Notes: a model not told the origin generated them from the letters alone. 64,000 bases of DNA from Carposina sasakii (GCA_014607495.2 CP053165.1:4458906-4522905), one strand, 5' to 3'; shown: positions 23,935 to 36,256, counted from the stretch's first letter. Translations and numbers: made by a program.

Positions 23935-26812
23935 CTAGATGCCACCACAGGCAAATTAAACCGCGATACCGTATGCTTTTATTACGACTATGTTAACTTT
24001 TGACCGAAAAATATTTTGACAACAGAAACTTTTCGAGGCGTTGCCTCACATTCACTGTAGTAACATTTTTGCCTCTTTCTCCCCCTTGTTGGAAGAGGCC
24101 GTTGTTACTCAGGTTTTTGGAGCCTTGTGCTCTTACTAATTCAGTTACACTCCGGTTAAGTCCGGTTTATTTTGGCTAAAATATTGGTAAAATAAAATAT
24201 TACTCCACTAATAGGTAATTAAATGAATGTGTGACAAAATAATGACAACGAAAGCTATCTATAGGTAATTCGCATAGGCTATTAAAACGTTAGGAATGAC
24301 AATAAAATGCTATCTATTTTTTTACATTTATTCGGGTTTGTAAACTTATTACTCGAATATCACACTAAACAAAACAATTTGTAATTACCTATCACAAAAA
24401 TTATAATCATAATTGACTCATAATTTATTATGAAATTCTTTAAGGAAATTCTGTTGAATGAATGCATTGAGGCCCTATTGCGCAATTCGTTCAGGGGAGT
24501 CCCCTGGCATAACGAGGTTTGTTTATTTTTTTGTTTAGTTTATCCCGAAGGAAAGGCAAGGGGAACTATGCCCATACAGCCATTGACTTTAGTAAATGAT
24601 TTCTGAATTTATGATGAATGATAATGATGATGATGAATGGAAACGTCGGGAAAATCCTCAAGAAATAGTGTAAAATTAGTCAATATCAAAAATAATTGCA
24701 GAAACAACTTACATGAGCTCATGAAGAGTTCGTATTCCGACTAAAGTTTTACCTGCATATAATTCTACCTATTTGTAGCAGCACAGCAGCTTTTAAGCGA
24801 TTGGTTACAAAAAGGTATTTTAAAGCACTGGATGGCGATGGTTGATTCTCACTGTTAGCATCTTTTTTTATTAAATTTTCGCATTCTGTCAGTGATATTT
24901 TTTGTTTCTTTCATTGAATGTTACCTGCTATACTGTAACTAAAAATGGAAGTTTATAATTGGCATATTGTTTCTGTCTTTATAAGTATGTAGGTATATTA
25001 GTTGTAAGCTGTTAACTTTCCCAAAGTAAATAAATAAATAAAACAATGCACACGCACTAGATTCACGTCACAAGTTAACAAAATATAACTTATCTACCAG
25101 AAAACATCTCTTTACGTACACATGCAAGCCATTTACAAATAAACATAAACGTATTTTATATCATGTAAATAAATTTAGATTCTCACAAGAAAATTACACC
25201 CGCTCCCTTCCAGCTTTTTCCGCCGAATCGTTTGTTCAGTAGATGATTCAGATTCATAGATTCAGTAGTAGGTAGAGTGTTGCCGGTTTGAGAAATCTCT
25301 CTCAGTTTCGAATGGTAGGTACAAAAGTTTTTGGTACAAGCACCATTACAGACCATCGGAAGACCATTTTCATGTCCAGAAATCGGAAGTAGGTACCTAT
25401 CTAGTGTATTATTTGGGCATTATGGTCTTCTGCAAGTGGCAACACAGGCACAAAGTAAATTAATTCCGTTCTGTGGGACTAGACATCAGTTTTATCTTTT
25501 ACCGTGATCCAAATAATTACATACAAACCATACCAATTGTAGGTACCATATTATTAAGAAAAGTTAATATATCTACTTACCTAATAACGGCGGATATGAT
25601 AATACGGGCTACACTAAGTTATATTGCTCCAGAAGGTAAAAAACGTTTCACATTAGTGTAGATCGGATGTTTGAGTTTGTGTGATAGTGTCTTGTCCAAC
25701 TCCTTGGAACTCAGGTGAAGTGGGTACCTAATTAAGTAACAGTTAAGTAGGTAAGTAGTCGTAAGTCATAAGTGTCATGGTACCTTTGTTTGTTCAAATC
25801 CGGGTATCACCTAGTGGTTAAGAAGCTATTTATTTTAAAAGATGAAAATAATGCACCTAAAAAAAGAACAAACTTTCCCTTTAAATTTTAGATGATAATT
25901 TATACAAAATATGTAATTGCACGATATTGCCAGAAAATTCTAAAACTGTCACTGTCCACGTATGTAGGTATACAGCCTGAAGGCACCCAGCACCTACTGC
26001 TGAGTAAAGGCCTTGTCATCAATACGCCACTGTCTTCAACTAGTCTCTTCCACTCTTTATTATAAATTAGATTCCAGTTAGATTCGATTGAAAGTTATTG
26101 GCGTTGGCAGACAACCCTAGTCTCACGCCATCTTTAAAATAAGGACTAGATGTTAGTCGAGCAGTCGAATAAATCGTAGAACAAACATATTGTGACTATA
26201 AAAACTGATAAAAGTATCTAAGTTACTTTAAAGTTCGTTTGGAGTAGAGTAACCAAAGGTGTAATGCAAGGTCTTCAAGAGTTACGAAGAAAAATATAGA
26301 TATCTACGTAAAGTATTACCTAACCTTAATTTCCTAAAATTCTTTGCTATAATTTATGTACACAGAGAATCCGTACCGTATTAGACTTATCACGAAATCC
26401 CGTACGTAAAAAAATCATGGTACCCAATGCGATGTAAAATAAATAATAATCAATATCTATTATACCTTACATCATAAATAATGTGTTATGCTTTAGAAAG
26501 CAATTTATAACTGAGATAGGAATCAGCAATATATAACAAGAAGTTTGCTCAGCAGAGGACTCAACCCTTTCTTATCGAGAACACAGATCCAAACTGTATT
26601 GAAAAAATAATTGCATCTTTGCTAACCTTTTTCTGGGGAAATGTAGGTACATCTACTTGTATTATTAAAATTGGGCTAGTTGCCAGAACAATGAACCCTA
26701 TTGTATTTAAGTACTTCAGAGATATCTAAAAAAAAAAACTTATAGGCAAGTATGTAATTATTATCCTACAGTGTTTTGAATGGTGTAGGCAGGCACACTT
26801 TCACTTTTTAAG
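23935..26812. other. Long intergenic stretch without recognised gene
   Basis: AT-rich, with abundant TAGGTA/TACCTA words and only short frames. A tRNA-like scrap GGTATCACCTAGTGGTTAAG at 25803-25822 could be an old SINE head. No exon recognised. Confidence 0.4.
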
Positions 26813-27023
26813 TCACTATGGGTGCGCCCACCACCGGGCCCTACACCCTCCACTGACCCTCGGATCTGATAACTCATAATTGCGAAAACAGGCACTTGCA
26901 CTAACTACAATCGCCACGAGAAACCAGACCCGAGCACCTAGCACGCAAGACGATACATTGCACTATTCCTAATGTATCGTAATGTATCGTATTTAATGTA
27001 TCGGGTGGGCGCACCCATAGTGA
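26813..27023. mobile_element. MITE with perfect 19-bp terminal inverted repeats
   Basis: TCACTATGGGTGCGCCCAC at 26813-26831 is exactly complementary to GTGGGCGCACCCATAGTGA at 27005-27023. The interior includes ACCGGGCCCTACACCCTCC and three TAATGTATCG repeats. A partial second copy of the interior lies at 52631-52755 in an Hsl intron. Confidence 0.75.
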
Positions 27024-27606
27024 ATGTTTGAACTTCCGAATTGTAACGCCTAATACAATTTCATTTATAAAACTTTTTAAGTCTTTATATTTATTTACCC
27101 GTCGATCATACTACACACCTACAACACTAACCTAAGGATTAGATCCAAACTCTCGTCAGAGAGTAAGTATATTCTTCGATCAAACCCCAACGCCATAGCC
27201 CTGTGCCATGGCCTCAGGTTTCGTGTTAGGTAGGTACTTAGAGTTATTAATATACTTAGAGTTACGACCCTAGAAGTAGGTACATATAAGGATCTGTACC
27301 GCAAAACCCTTGCATTGCGCCCTTCTATGGTACCGAGAATATAATCAAAAGAGATTTGTAAGTACATAACTTAGGTATTTTATCGCAACTGTGTGTTTTA
27401 CCTACATTAAAAACTATTTTATTAAAAACTTTCATACGATACTCTTTGATTTTTTACTGCTATTAAAATGACGTTAAGTGTCAAGTGTATATTTTGAACT
27501 TAGCATTTCTGGCTGTGTTTCTGGCAAAAAAAATATCTTTAATTTTTAAATAATATTAATGTAGAGTTATAATTTTAAGTCGTAAAATAGAAATAAAACT
27601 TCAATA
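27024..27606. other. Upstream region of the elongase gene
   Basis: No repeat or exon recognised. It probably contains the promoter and any 5' UTR of the ELOVL gene, but no core promoter motif stands out. Confidence 0.3.
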
Positions 27607-30600
27607 ATGTTCGGGTACACGATGCCGAAAGGTAAATGTAAGTATGAGACTCTGTTTACATTTCAACTTACCTACCTAATGCAGAGGAGTTCTTCTGGTC
27701 ACTTGATTCTTCCATGCAACATTTTGATCTAACCATGCTGAGAGAAAAGACATGAGCGAGTCGAGTAACCATTAGGTAAGTTTAAATTTAACAAAGGTTG
27801 AGCCTTGGTTTTACTAGACCATCTAGATGTTATCTACCATTATAGCAATGCTAAATTCAATATCACAGCTATAACAAATACACTGGGCGCAGCTTTTCAT
27901 TTCCGATTAATCTACAGTCTGTACCAAAGTTGATAATTTTTGCGCCTTATCGTCGAAAATCCATCTGTTTGTTTAAGTTAATTTAAAGTTCGAATGCTGC
28001 GTAAAATAGAAGAACGATCAACGAAGTCCCGCGAATTTTCATGAAACTAAATTAATGTATGAAATAGTAATATAATGGTTATAATACTAGCGCCCTTACC
28101 AAGCCTCACGCTATATAATTACAGATAGCTTCGTTGACAAATGGCCGCTCATGAACCCGAGGGATATATTCTGCCTCGTGGTTCTATATTTGGTGTTTGT
28201 GCTGAAAGTGGGAAAGCTGATGATGAGGAATCGTGCTCCTTTCCAAATCAATGGATTACTTGTTGCGTACAATACTTTTAAAGTGATTAGTTCGGGAGCG
28301 CTGGCTGTCAAGGTAAGCTTAGTAATGTATTTATCTATCCGTTTTTCACGTTATCGGTCGAATAGACAAGGACATCGGGAAGCAAGCATAGGTTCTGGAA
28401 TATTCCAATACAACATTCTGTGGAATTAGTTTACTTTACCTATGTGACTTCATAACAATGATAACTTCGAGGCCTAGGTAAATAAAATGCTAGTTGTGGC
28501 TCTCCCTGTGTTTTCATTCACTCCAAAACGTTCAATTTCCGTGAGTGAAGTTAATTTCACCTGAGGATTAACCGGCCCGGTGTATAAGCTTATTTTGCAT
28601 ACCCAGGCAATACATTAAAAGCATTTATAAGCCAACATACAAATATCTTATTAGGACATATCGATTAACGGCCAATTTCTATACGAGAGATTAAAAATGT
28701 AAGCATATACAATCACATTATAAAGATATTTTCTTACTTTAAAGATTTTATGAATATTATATTTAGTTATTTTATATTTCTTAAGATGTTTAAATGTATT
28801 TTCGCTAATATTATTAATAAAAAGTTCGAAAACGATTTGTTCGGTTGCTATTGGTCATAGCTCAAATGAGTTAGTGGCGCCCTCGTGACGCCACTCGAAG
28901 TTTTGTTGGTTTTTCAAAAAGGTCGTCGGGTCACTTGAGCTGTGACCACATATTTAATAACTAGTAAGGGTTGCTTGAAACTGTCGCTAAATTATGAAGA
29001 AATTAAACAAGGAATTATCATTGGAAATAAGTGGTCTCTCTCTTATCCCGGAACCTCACTAACCGCCAATTTCTATAACTGATCTTAAGAGATTTTTTGC
29101 ATATCTCAGATATAATCTTCAATTGTTTTCATACGTAAGAAAGATTTACGGCCAATTTCTATACGAGAGATTAAAAAGAATCTCGGATTCTTTTATTCCT
29201 AATTTGAAATTTTCTATGAAAACAATTGAAGATTAAATCTGAGATATGCAAAAAATCTCTCAAGATCAGTTATAGAAATTTGCGGTAAATGTTTGGTATG
29301 GATTTCTCGTATTACCCGCTTATTCGACTTTCTCTTGTATTTTCAGATATTTGCCTATGTGTTAGAAAAAGGGTTATTTCCTCAAGAATGCGTACATGAC
29401 AACTACACAATGTATGTAAGTATTGAACTCAACTTAAAAAAATAAGCTTTAGGTGGAAATAAATAAGTAAGTAGGTACGGTACCAATAGGTATATCGATC
29501 TAAACCTATTATCTATCTGAGCTGGATCGACTACATTCTGATATCAATCCACCAAAATTGGATTACCTGGATAGGGAATCCCTAGTAGAGTGACCTTCTA
29601 CCGTTACTAAAAGAAAGCCTCTTTAAAAAGACGAAAATAACTAGAAGGTACATTGTACTAAACTGACATATAACATCTTTCTCAGTTTTAATTTGTGCAT
29701 TAAAATTTGAACGAACTACGACGTTTTCATCGCATGCATAGGGCACATAACGTTGTCGCACTTACACTGTCACAGAGAACAAACATACCGTTATGTTATG
29801 GACCTATAAGTCCTGTTGTAAGTGTGTGTTGTTATCACAGACTGTAGAGATGTTGTTATGACAGATGATGGACATAACAACACATATAAGACCATAATTA
29901 ATTGTAGAACTCCTAAAATGTAAGCGGTATCCAGATAAACCTGACCGGTTTTTGTGATGCCGCATTAGAATAAAACAATGTAAAACCTTATATTCTAAAT
30001 AAAAAAAATAAAAAAAAACATTTAGATGAATTGATAACCTCTCTTTTTATGAAGTCGGTTAAAAAAAAAAAAACTAACTATAGAAAGGAAATAACTTTTT
30101 AAACTCCTAGTAGACGGTCGCCTTTTCTTGTAACTCACTACCATCATTGGTACTTAATGCTGAACATTAAGACATCATATTTGTGTATTCCAGAGAATTG
30201 CGTCTATGCAATGGCAGTACCTCGTAACAAAAGCGCTCGATATGATGGACACCGTATTCTTCGTTCTTCGCAAGAAAGACAGACAGATCTCATTCCTCCA
30301 CGTGTACCACCACGGGCTGATGGTGGTGGGCACTTGGATGTGCCTCAAGTACGATCCGTCGGACCACTGGGGTTTTACAGCATTTGCCAACTGCATCGTG
30401 CATTCCGTCATGTACGTCTACTATGGCATAGCGGCGATGGGACCGGAGTACGCCAAGTTCTTGTGGTGGAAGAAGTATTTGACCATAATGCAAGTGGTGA
30501 GAATAATTTATGTTGTAATTCTTGTACACCACATCTCAGGTCCTATTAGTTTGTGCAGTAGGTAGGTACACAACTGCATCTTATTAATATTTTAGGCTAT

Positions 30601-31026
30601 AAGTATTTTGACTCAGAAGATCGAGTTGCTAGCAGACTGTTAGGCTGCGAAAAATTTCATCAAATCGTAACTACTACACCCCACATCTGTGTACGTCGAG
30701 TACCTGAGACCATTTTCGCCAGGTGTCAACCAATAGCCAATACCTCAATGAGAATCTAGGTACCGCTTGACTATGACCATGCCTAATGAAAAATTGGTCG
30801 TTTTCTCTATCCACAGACGCAGTTCTCCTTGATAACCCTTCACATAGTAGCCCAAGCGTACTCTAGCCACTGTCCCATTAACCCTATCACCTACTGGGCT
30901 GGGATTGGAAACATGTTTCTCTTCACCTGGCTATTCATCGACTTCTACATGAAACGATACAACACAAAGAGTGCAGTGGAGAAACAGAAGATTGGATTCG
31001 CCTGTACTGAACAGCATGTAGAGTAG
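27607..31026 (+). CDS. ELOVL family very-long-chain fatty acid elongase, five exons
   Basis: Well supported exons are 28125-28312, 29347-29415, 30194-30496 and 30817-31026 (stop TAG). The proposed first exon, 27607-27631 (MFGYTMPK), rests only on phase and a GTAAAT donor. Together they give 264 residues, normal for the family. The catalytic HxxHH box is HVYHH in exon 4, preceded by ALDMMDTVFFVLRKK and followed by HSVMYVYYGIAAMGP and FLWWKKYLTIMQ, all hallmark blocks of 3-ketoacyl-CoA synthase elongases. These are multipass ER membrane enzymes that condense malonyl-CoA with a long-chain acyl-CoA, the first step of each elongation cycle. The C-terminus (ACTEQHVE) lacks an obvious dilysine ER signal. 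Chain-length preference cannot be read from sequence; the pattern resembles the insect ELOVL1/7-like group. Confidence 0.87.
29060..29284. mobile_element. Fold-back MITE in an ELOVL intron (family 3, two inverted copies)
   Basis: CCGCCAATTTCTATAACTGA near 29060 and its complement TCAGTTATAGAAATTTGCGG near 29284 end two inverted arms of about 70 bp, each with GCATATCTCAGAT-like and TCTTCAATTGTTTTCAT blocks. TAA flanks both ends. A partial end (ACGGCCAATTTCTATACGAG) also occurs at 28669-28688. A single copy is at 53265-53385. Confidence 0.65.
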
Positions 31027-31440
31027 GACGGTAAAGAATAAGGACAAGTAGTTAGATTTTTTTAAATTTGTAGTTTTATAATCTTGTCTTTTTGGGAAAA
31101 AATATGTAGAGATGTGGTTATCAAATGACATTTGCAAGTAAGTTAGTATTATTTAAATGCGTACCTACATATTCTTTAATAGGCAATCTCCCTTGTATCT
31201 TATGTACCTAGAAGTCAAGGATATTTTATAGGTAAGTACAGTCTACGCTAGCCTTGCCAAGATGAAGGCGGTAGGTAGTATTTTTAACAATAGGATACTG
31301 TGTATCATGGACGATTACTAAAAAACTAAAACAGCTAACTAAAAAGCAGATTTTTTCCAAAGTTTATTGTTATTTTCATTTGGGATTTGATAAATTCTCC
31401 TAATAAGTATCTAAGTAGATTATTATAAGAATTAAACTTT

Positions 31441-31446
31441 AATAAA
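31441..31446 (+). terminator. Possible poly(A) signal of the elongase gene
   Basis: The first AATAAA I see downstream of the stop codon, about 415 bp after it. A shorter 3' UTR using a variant hexamer is equally possible. Confidence 0.35.
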
Positions 31447-32817
31447 GTATTAAATAAGTACAAATTTCGTTTCCTTAGTATGTAGGTAGGTACTTACTTT
31501 CCTAATAAGTATCTATAGTTTCAGTATGTATTAGATTTTTCCTCAATATTACAAGCACCTTCATATTTGTTGCCCTCCGTGCCTACCTAAGGTACCTACA
31601 TATTCGCCACATAATGAAACCGTAATTTTACCTTTTACTTTTTCTTGGACAATTGGAGGGAACCAAACGGGGTGGAAACGAAAATCCCAGAATTCTTTGG
31701 CGAATTATAACACGGGAACATTTTTGTACGGGTACAGAAAACAAAATACGTGAGGAATGTTAGGTAGTTGTTCCACCGGTAGGTAGCCATAAGCATGAAG
31801 TAGAGCTGGAAAAATAGCAAGTGTACCTACTTCTGAAAGATTTGCTACGGCTGTAAGGGAATGATGGTTACTCCTTTTCTTGCTCGCAGCGATCGACAAA
31901 CTGCCTTTATTGGGAAGTTAACACTCCTTGGACTTCATTCTACAGATTGACAGCATATATCTGCTTTCTTCTAGCATTAGTTTTAGGTAAACACTTTAAA
32001 AGGTCAAAGAGCCGATGCTTTGTTTCGTTTCTAGTTGTCTGGCTGGAATTATTAAACTATTCATTTTAACTCTCGGGAATTTAATTATGAATTTGAAATC
32101 TCAAGATTCTTGGCGAGGAGATATCTTTTCTTTAAATCTCCGATATCAATTTAGACAAAATAGGAGAAAAGTCTTAGAACAGAAACACAAAATAAGGTTT
32201 AGTTTTATACTTATAAGGTGTGTAAGACGATTGTAAGATAAAAAAAAAAATAATCTAAGAATTAGGTACTTAATGAATAACAAAAATATATCTTTTATAG
32301 GTAGGTAAGTACTTACTTTATCGTAAATCAGGTTGCCAGCATCCAATATTTATCCCAGATATTCAGTTATGGCCAAACAAACCGTGGTGATAATCACGTC
32401 AAATCTCCAGCACGGAAATGAAAAATGGTAGGTAGGTGCCTAGTAGGTACATCAGGGAATTTTGTGGGTGGGTGCGAATGAACGCGTATAATTGCACCGT
32501 TTCCTTGTATGGAGCGAAATAAAATTGCTCTTCAGATGGGGCAATAAAGGGGCTGAGACTTCATATCAGGCTCTATTCGTGGCTGAAATGGGCCGTGGAA
32601 TGTGCTTTATGGCAGTGTTGGTTATGTGCGAACCACGGCACAGACAACTTAGAGAATTTGTTACTCGGCAAAAAATCTTTATGATCTACCTACGTGTTTG
32701 TTTTATTAATTTTGCTTATCTTATAGCTGAGGGACCGTGTAACGTAATTTCTCGATGAAATCTATAAGTCTATCATAACATGTCATGTTCCCATATAGCT
32801 ACCTACCCACCTAGGTA
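31447..32817. other. Intergenic stretch rich in TAGGTA/TACCTA words
   Basis: No gene-like frame. The hexamers TAGGTA and TACCTA recur at a density far above chance. Confidence 0.4.
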
Positions 32818-33060
32818 TCCTACTATAATATTATAAACGCGAAAGTTTGTGAGTATGGATGCATGGATGGATGAATGTTTGTAACCCTTTCATGTAAAAA
32901 CGGCTGGAGCGATTTCAATAAAATTTGGTATGGAGTTAGCTGACACCTTGGATTAACACATAGGCTACTTTTTATCACGGGAAAATACTTTTATCCCGCA
33001 TAATTTCGACATTTTGTTTTTTACCCAGTCCACGCGGACGAATTCGCGGGCGTCTACTAG
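32818..33060 (+). mobile_element. Helitron-like element, uninterrupted
   Basis: Starts TCCTACTATAATATTATAAA after an A and ends GCGGGCGTCTACTAG before a T. It includes GGAGCGATTTCAATAAAATT and the terminal hairpin GTCCACGCGGAC. Confidence 0.65.
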
Positions 33061-33489
33061 TTATCTATAAAGGCGAGCTTAGTGCCTTCAATGGCACTCT
33101 AATAACCTACTAATTTAGCATTAAAATTCGCTATCGTGACATATTTTTCAATAACGGTTAAACTTGATGACGTCATTTAACGAATACACTAATATTAAAT
33201 TATGTCATTCACCAAAAGCACAACGATGCAAATTTCAATCGATTCGATCTAAAAACGATATTAGGTACTTTGTCTAAAAACCGGTCAAAGTTGCTTTGTC
33301 CATTAGTTAGAGTTATCTATTTGTAATTGAGTAGGTGGTTACCACTTTATTAACACATTATTTACACTTTACAAAACTTTTAAATTCTTGTAGGTACTAA
33401 GGTAAGTAGGTAAGTACCTACCTATCTACTACTGATTGGCTGTGTTTTATCTAAAGGGAACTAATTATTTGAGCTGTTATTTCAATATT

Positions 33490-34445
33490 TGGGCAGTTAT
33501 TTATTTTATCGCAGGTTATTTAATTAATACAGGAGTAAAATATGGACAGTAATAAAAATACAATTGGCCGGTTACTTCCGAGCAGACCAATAAATAAATG
33601 GTCAGTATAATGATAGAATGAGCAGTAAAATTATTGAATGGGCAGTTAGATAAATACCTAATTCGGACACTGAGATAAATAGTTCGGCAGTTCTCGGGGA
33701 GCGGAGACATCCGAGCCGTTAGATGGGGCGGAACTTAGAGCGCGGGACGCGTAAGCGACCAATAAAATTACCTACTTGGCCGCGCATCGACTCGACGACG
33801 ACCTCTCAATCAAATTCATTACCTAGGTATGTATGTATTTGATTTATTATCCGGCGTGTGGGTACATTGATGTTAAAATGTCGTTGTTTGTTACTGTTAA
33901 TTCCACGTCCCATCCTAACATCCCGGATTTGCCTTTTGTAATTTTTCGCTAATACATATTTCTAAATTTTAATTTATTCATTTGCTGTTGCCTTTCTTCA
34001 CGCTTCTGGATTTATCCAACTAAATACTTCATCTAGTCTATGGAATCAAATTAATCTGGATCGTGTCGTGCTTATCGTTACAAAGCCGGTCAAAACCCAC
34101 ATTATCATTACTTAATTTTACTAAAGAATACGTGTATTACCACCTCGTTGTAAAATAACAGTTTAAAATATTTTTCTTGCCGACTAGTTCTGACTTGTTA
34201 ACTGCCCATCCGCAACTGCCCATTTAGCTATTCTACTGCCAAAGTATTTATTTTACGACCCGTTTAATATTTTTTTACGACTCATTTTTGTTTACTTTAC
34301 TTAGACTTTACAGCTAAGTTTTAACTGCGGGACTTGTTATTAAATATGCATTTTAATATTTACTACTTACCAAAACTACTATTTAGAACTTCCCAGTTAA
34401 ATCAGTGCCTTATATAAATATTTTTTGTAATAGCTATTTATTTCA
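33490..34445. repeat. Block with clustered GGGCAGT motifs, probable DNA transposon remnant
   Basis: Six GGNCAGT-like motifs point one way at 33490-33690 (for example GGGCAGTTA near 33640). Four to five point the other way at 34195-34330 (for example TTAACTGCCC, CAACTGCCC). This arrangement, motif arrays facing each other across about 500 bp, resembles the subterminal transposase-binding repeats of some DNA transposons. The GC-rich GGAGCGGAGACATCCGAGCC lies inside. Precise ends and superfamily are unknown. Confidence 0.4.
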
Positions 34446-34845
34446 TTTAACCACTAAAATGCTCATGATATCCATCTTAGATAAAGGGCATCTGCAGGAT
34501 CTACTTCTAATAGGATGATAATCACCTTCGGAATCAAATGGCTACCTGGCTAGGCTAATATCTCCCTAATGAAAATACGGTAAGGGCCACTTTAACATAA
34601 CATTAAATTTTCATAATGTTATCGGACTAAAAGGATTTTCTATGGAAATTACATTTTCACATGACATTTATAGGTTAATTCTGGTGTTTTACTGTTATGG
34701 CATGCCTATACGAGTGTTATCTCGTTAACTGTCGTATTCGCGAATGTGTGAAATGAAAATCCGATAGAAAATTCAACAGATATGATATCTATAGGTACCT
34801 ACCCAACCTAGGTAACCTAACTCTTAGAAGCAGCGTCAGTACCCA

Positions 34846-34913
34846 GGATGGGACAATTTGGGGAAGGGACATTTTGAGAAAGAGACATTATGGGAAAGGG
34901 ACAATATAAAGCC
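34846..34913 (+). repeat. Short minisatellite, about 16-bp unit, four copies
   Basis: Successive units GGGACAATTTGGGGAA, GGGACATTTTGAGAAA, GAGACATTATGGGAAA and a partial GGGACAATAT. No function is evident. Confidence 0.65.
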
Positions 34914-35202
34914 GAAGGTAAATAAATACCTAGGTACAAGTAAAGCCCAATTAGCTTGAAGAACATGATGGATGAGGTAGCGCGATTGAAGACGCTTATC
35001 TCGTAGAACGTGTCTTTCTCTTTAAAGAAAAGATAAGTAGTTATCTAAAGGCTAAATCCTTTACAAACACTTATGTTTTTACAAACAAGGGTCTTACTAA
35101 TAGGGTTGCCGGTATCCGGTCCCTGCCCGGTTCACGAAGGACGGACAAAAGGAGGTGGCCTTATGTGATATACCTACTCGCAAGTACATATATAGGTAGG
35201 TA

Positions 35203-35337
35203 CGGGGTGTAACATAAGGGGTATGTTAAGTGGCATAGTATGAACATAGCCTGGAGAATCTATCCACTTGGACACTCGAAATCAACACACAAATCGAAAA
35301 TTTTTTAATCGTTGAATTAATATGGATAATTCTTAGG
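35203..35337 (+). mobile_element. MITE family 2, left half only
   Basis: Starts GGGGTGTAACATAAGGGGTA and keeps TGTTAAGTGGCATAG and ACACTCGAAATC. It stops where the next element begins, at about 35338. Confidence 0.5.
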
Positions 35338-35741
35338 CTAAAGACACACGGACTGCAATTCAACTGCAAGTCGACTGCAAAACTGCAGTTCCAATGCATT
35401 TTGAATGTCAGTTGGCACTCTCTCTCTCTCTCTCTCTCTCTCGTCGGTCTCTTATTACTGAGGATCGTGGTCACTGGAGCTTTTTACAATTCTTCTCCAT
35501 CGATTCCGGTCAGAAGCAGCCTTCACCACCTCGTTGAATCTAGGTAGGGATGAGACCCTTTTCTTTCACTTGGTCAGACCATCGTGTTGGTGACCGGCCT
35601 CGCGATCTCTTTCCTTCGGTAATTGCCAACAATGACCAGTCAGTTGGCACGACTGCAATGAAACTGCAAGCCGACTGCTCGTAACGTGCAGTTTGTTTTG
35701 CAGTCGACATGTAGTTGAATTACAGTCCGTGTGTCTTTACC
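35338..35741. mobile_element. MITE with GTAAAGACACACGGACTG ends, split by a LINE insertion
   Basis: The left end has TAAAGACACACGGACTGCAA and the reverse complement of the right end is GTAAAGACACACGGACTGTA. Both continue through AATTCAACT and GTCGACTGCAAAAC. The element is interrupted at 35419-35638 by a LINE fragment and abuts a truncated family 2 MITE on its left. Confidence 0.65.
35419..35638 (-). mobile_element. 5'-truncated LINE fragment with 12-bp target duplication and (GA)n tail
   Basis: The exact repeat GTCAGTTGGCAC flanks it at 35407-35418 and 35639-35650. On the minus strand the body reads in part GKRSRGRSPTRWSDQ, the conserved C-terminal block of RTE-like reverse transcriptases, and ends in a (GA)n run seen as (TC)n at 35419-35441. 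Confidence 0.8.
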
Positions 35742-36092
35742 ACTTCTCAAGATTTTTTATATAAACTTGAATCTTGAATATGTGAGTTCAAGCATTGTCC
35801 CCGGGGTGACAACTGAGAATTTTCCTCCCAATTGTCACCCGTGACTCCTGCTGATAACGGAAAGAATGGTAGACTATCCTGTAACAAATGTTAATCAGGT
35901 TCATACTTTGCGGTTGTAAATCTACATAAGATTATCGTATCTCCCTTTGCCTTTCATCCATGGCCCGGCCACGTTAAATCTGACAAAGTAGCTACATTAC
36001 CTCACGCAAACCGCAATAATAAGGTTCACGATGACTGATACTGTATATAAATTTTCAAAGAAACTTATCATTCTGTATCTATATCCTTCCAC

Positions 36093-36256
36093 CAGCGCCG
36101 GCCCGAAGTAAATTTTAGAATGGAGCGAAATCCAATTATGGCGCCTCTCCTATTTGCTCCTAACAATATAAACCTATATCTTTACCATTTAGGCGCCCTC
36201 TAGGATTTGGCGCCTGGAGCGACTGCTCCGTTCGCCGTATGGGCGGGCCGGCCCTG
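36093..36256. mobile_element. hAT-like MITE with CAGNGCCGGCCC ends
   Basis: CAGCGCCGGCCC starts at 36093 and GGGCCGGCCCTG ends at 36256. The flanking 8-mers CCTTCCAC and CGTTCCAT match at six of eight positions, as expected for an old hAT target duplication. Confidence 0.55.

Noticed and set aside
27751..27780. ATG with GTAAGT donor at 27753-27780 as first elongase exon
   Set aside because: The frame meets TAG exactly at the donor, and its phase does not fit the exon at 28125.
30157..30549. Plus-strand 130-codon frame and minus-strand frames across the elongase exon
   Set aside because: They are other frames of the ELOVL exon 30194-30496, which carries HVYHH in the supported frame.
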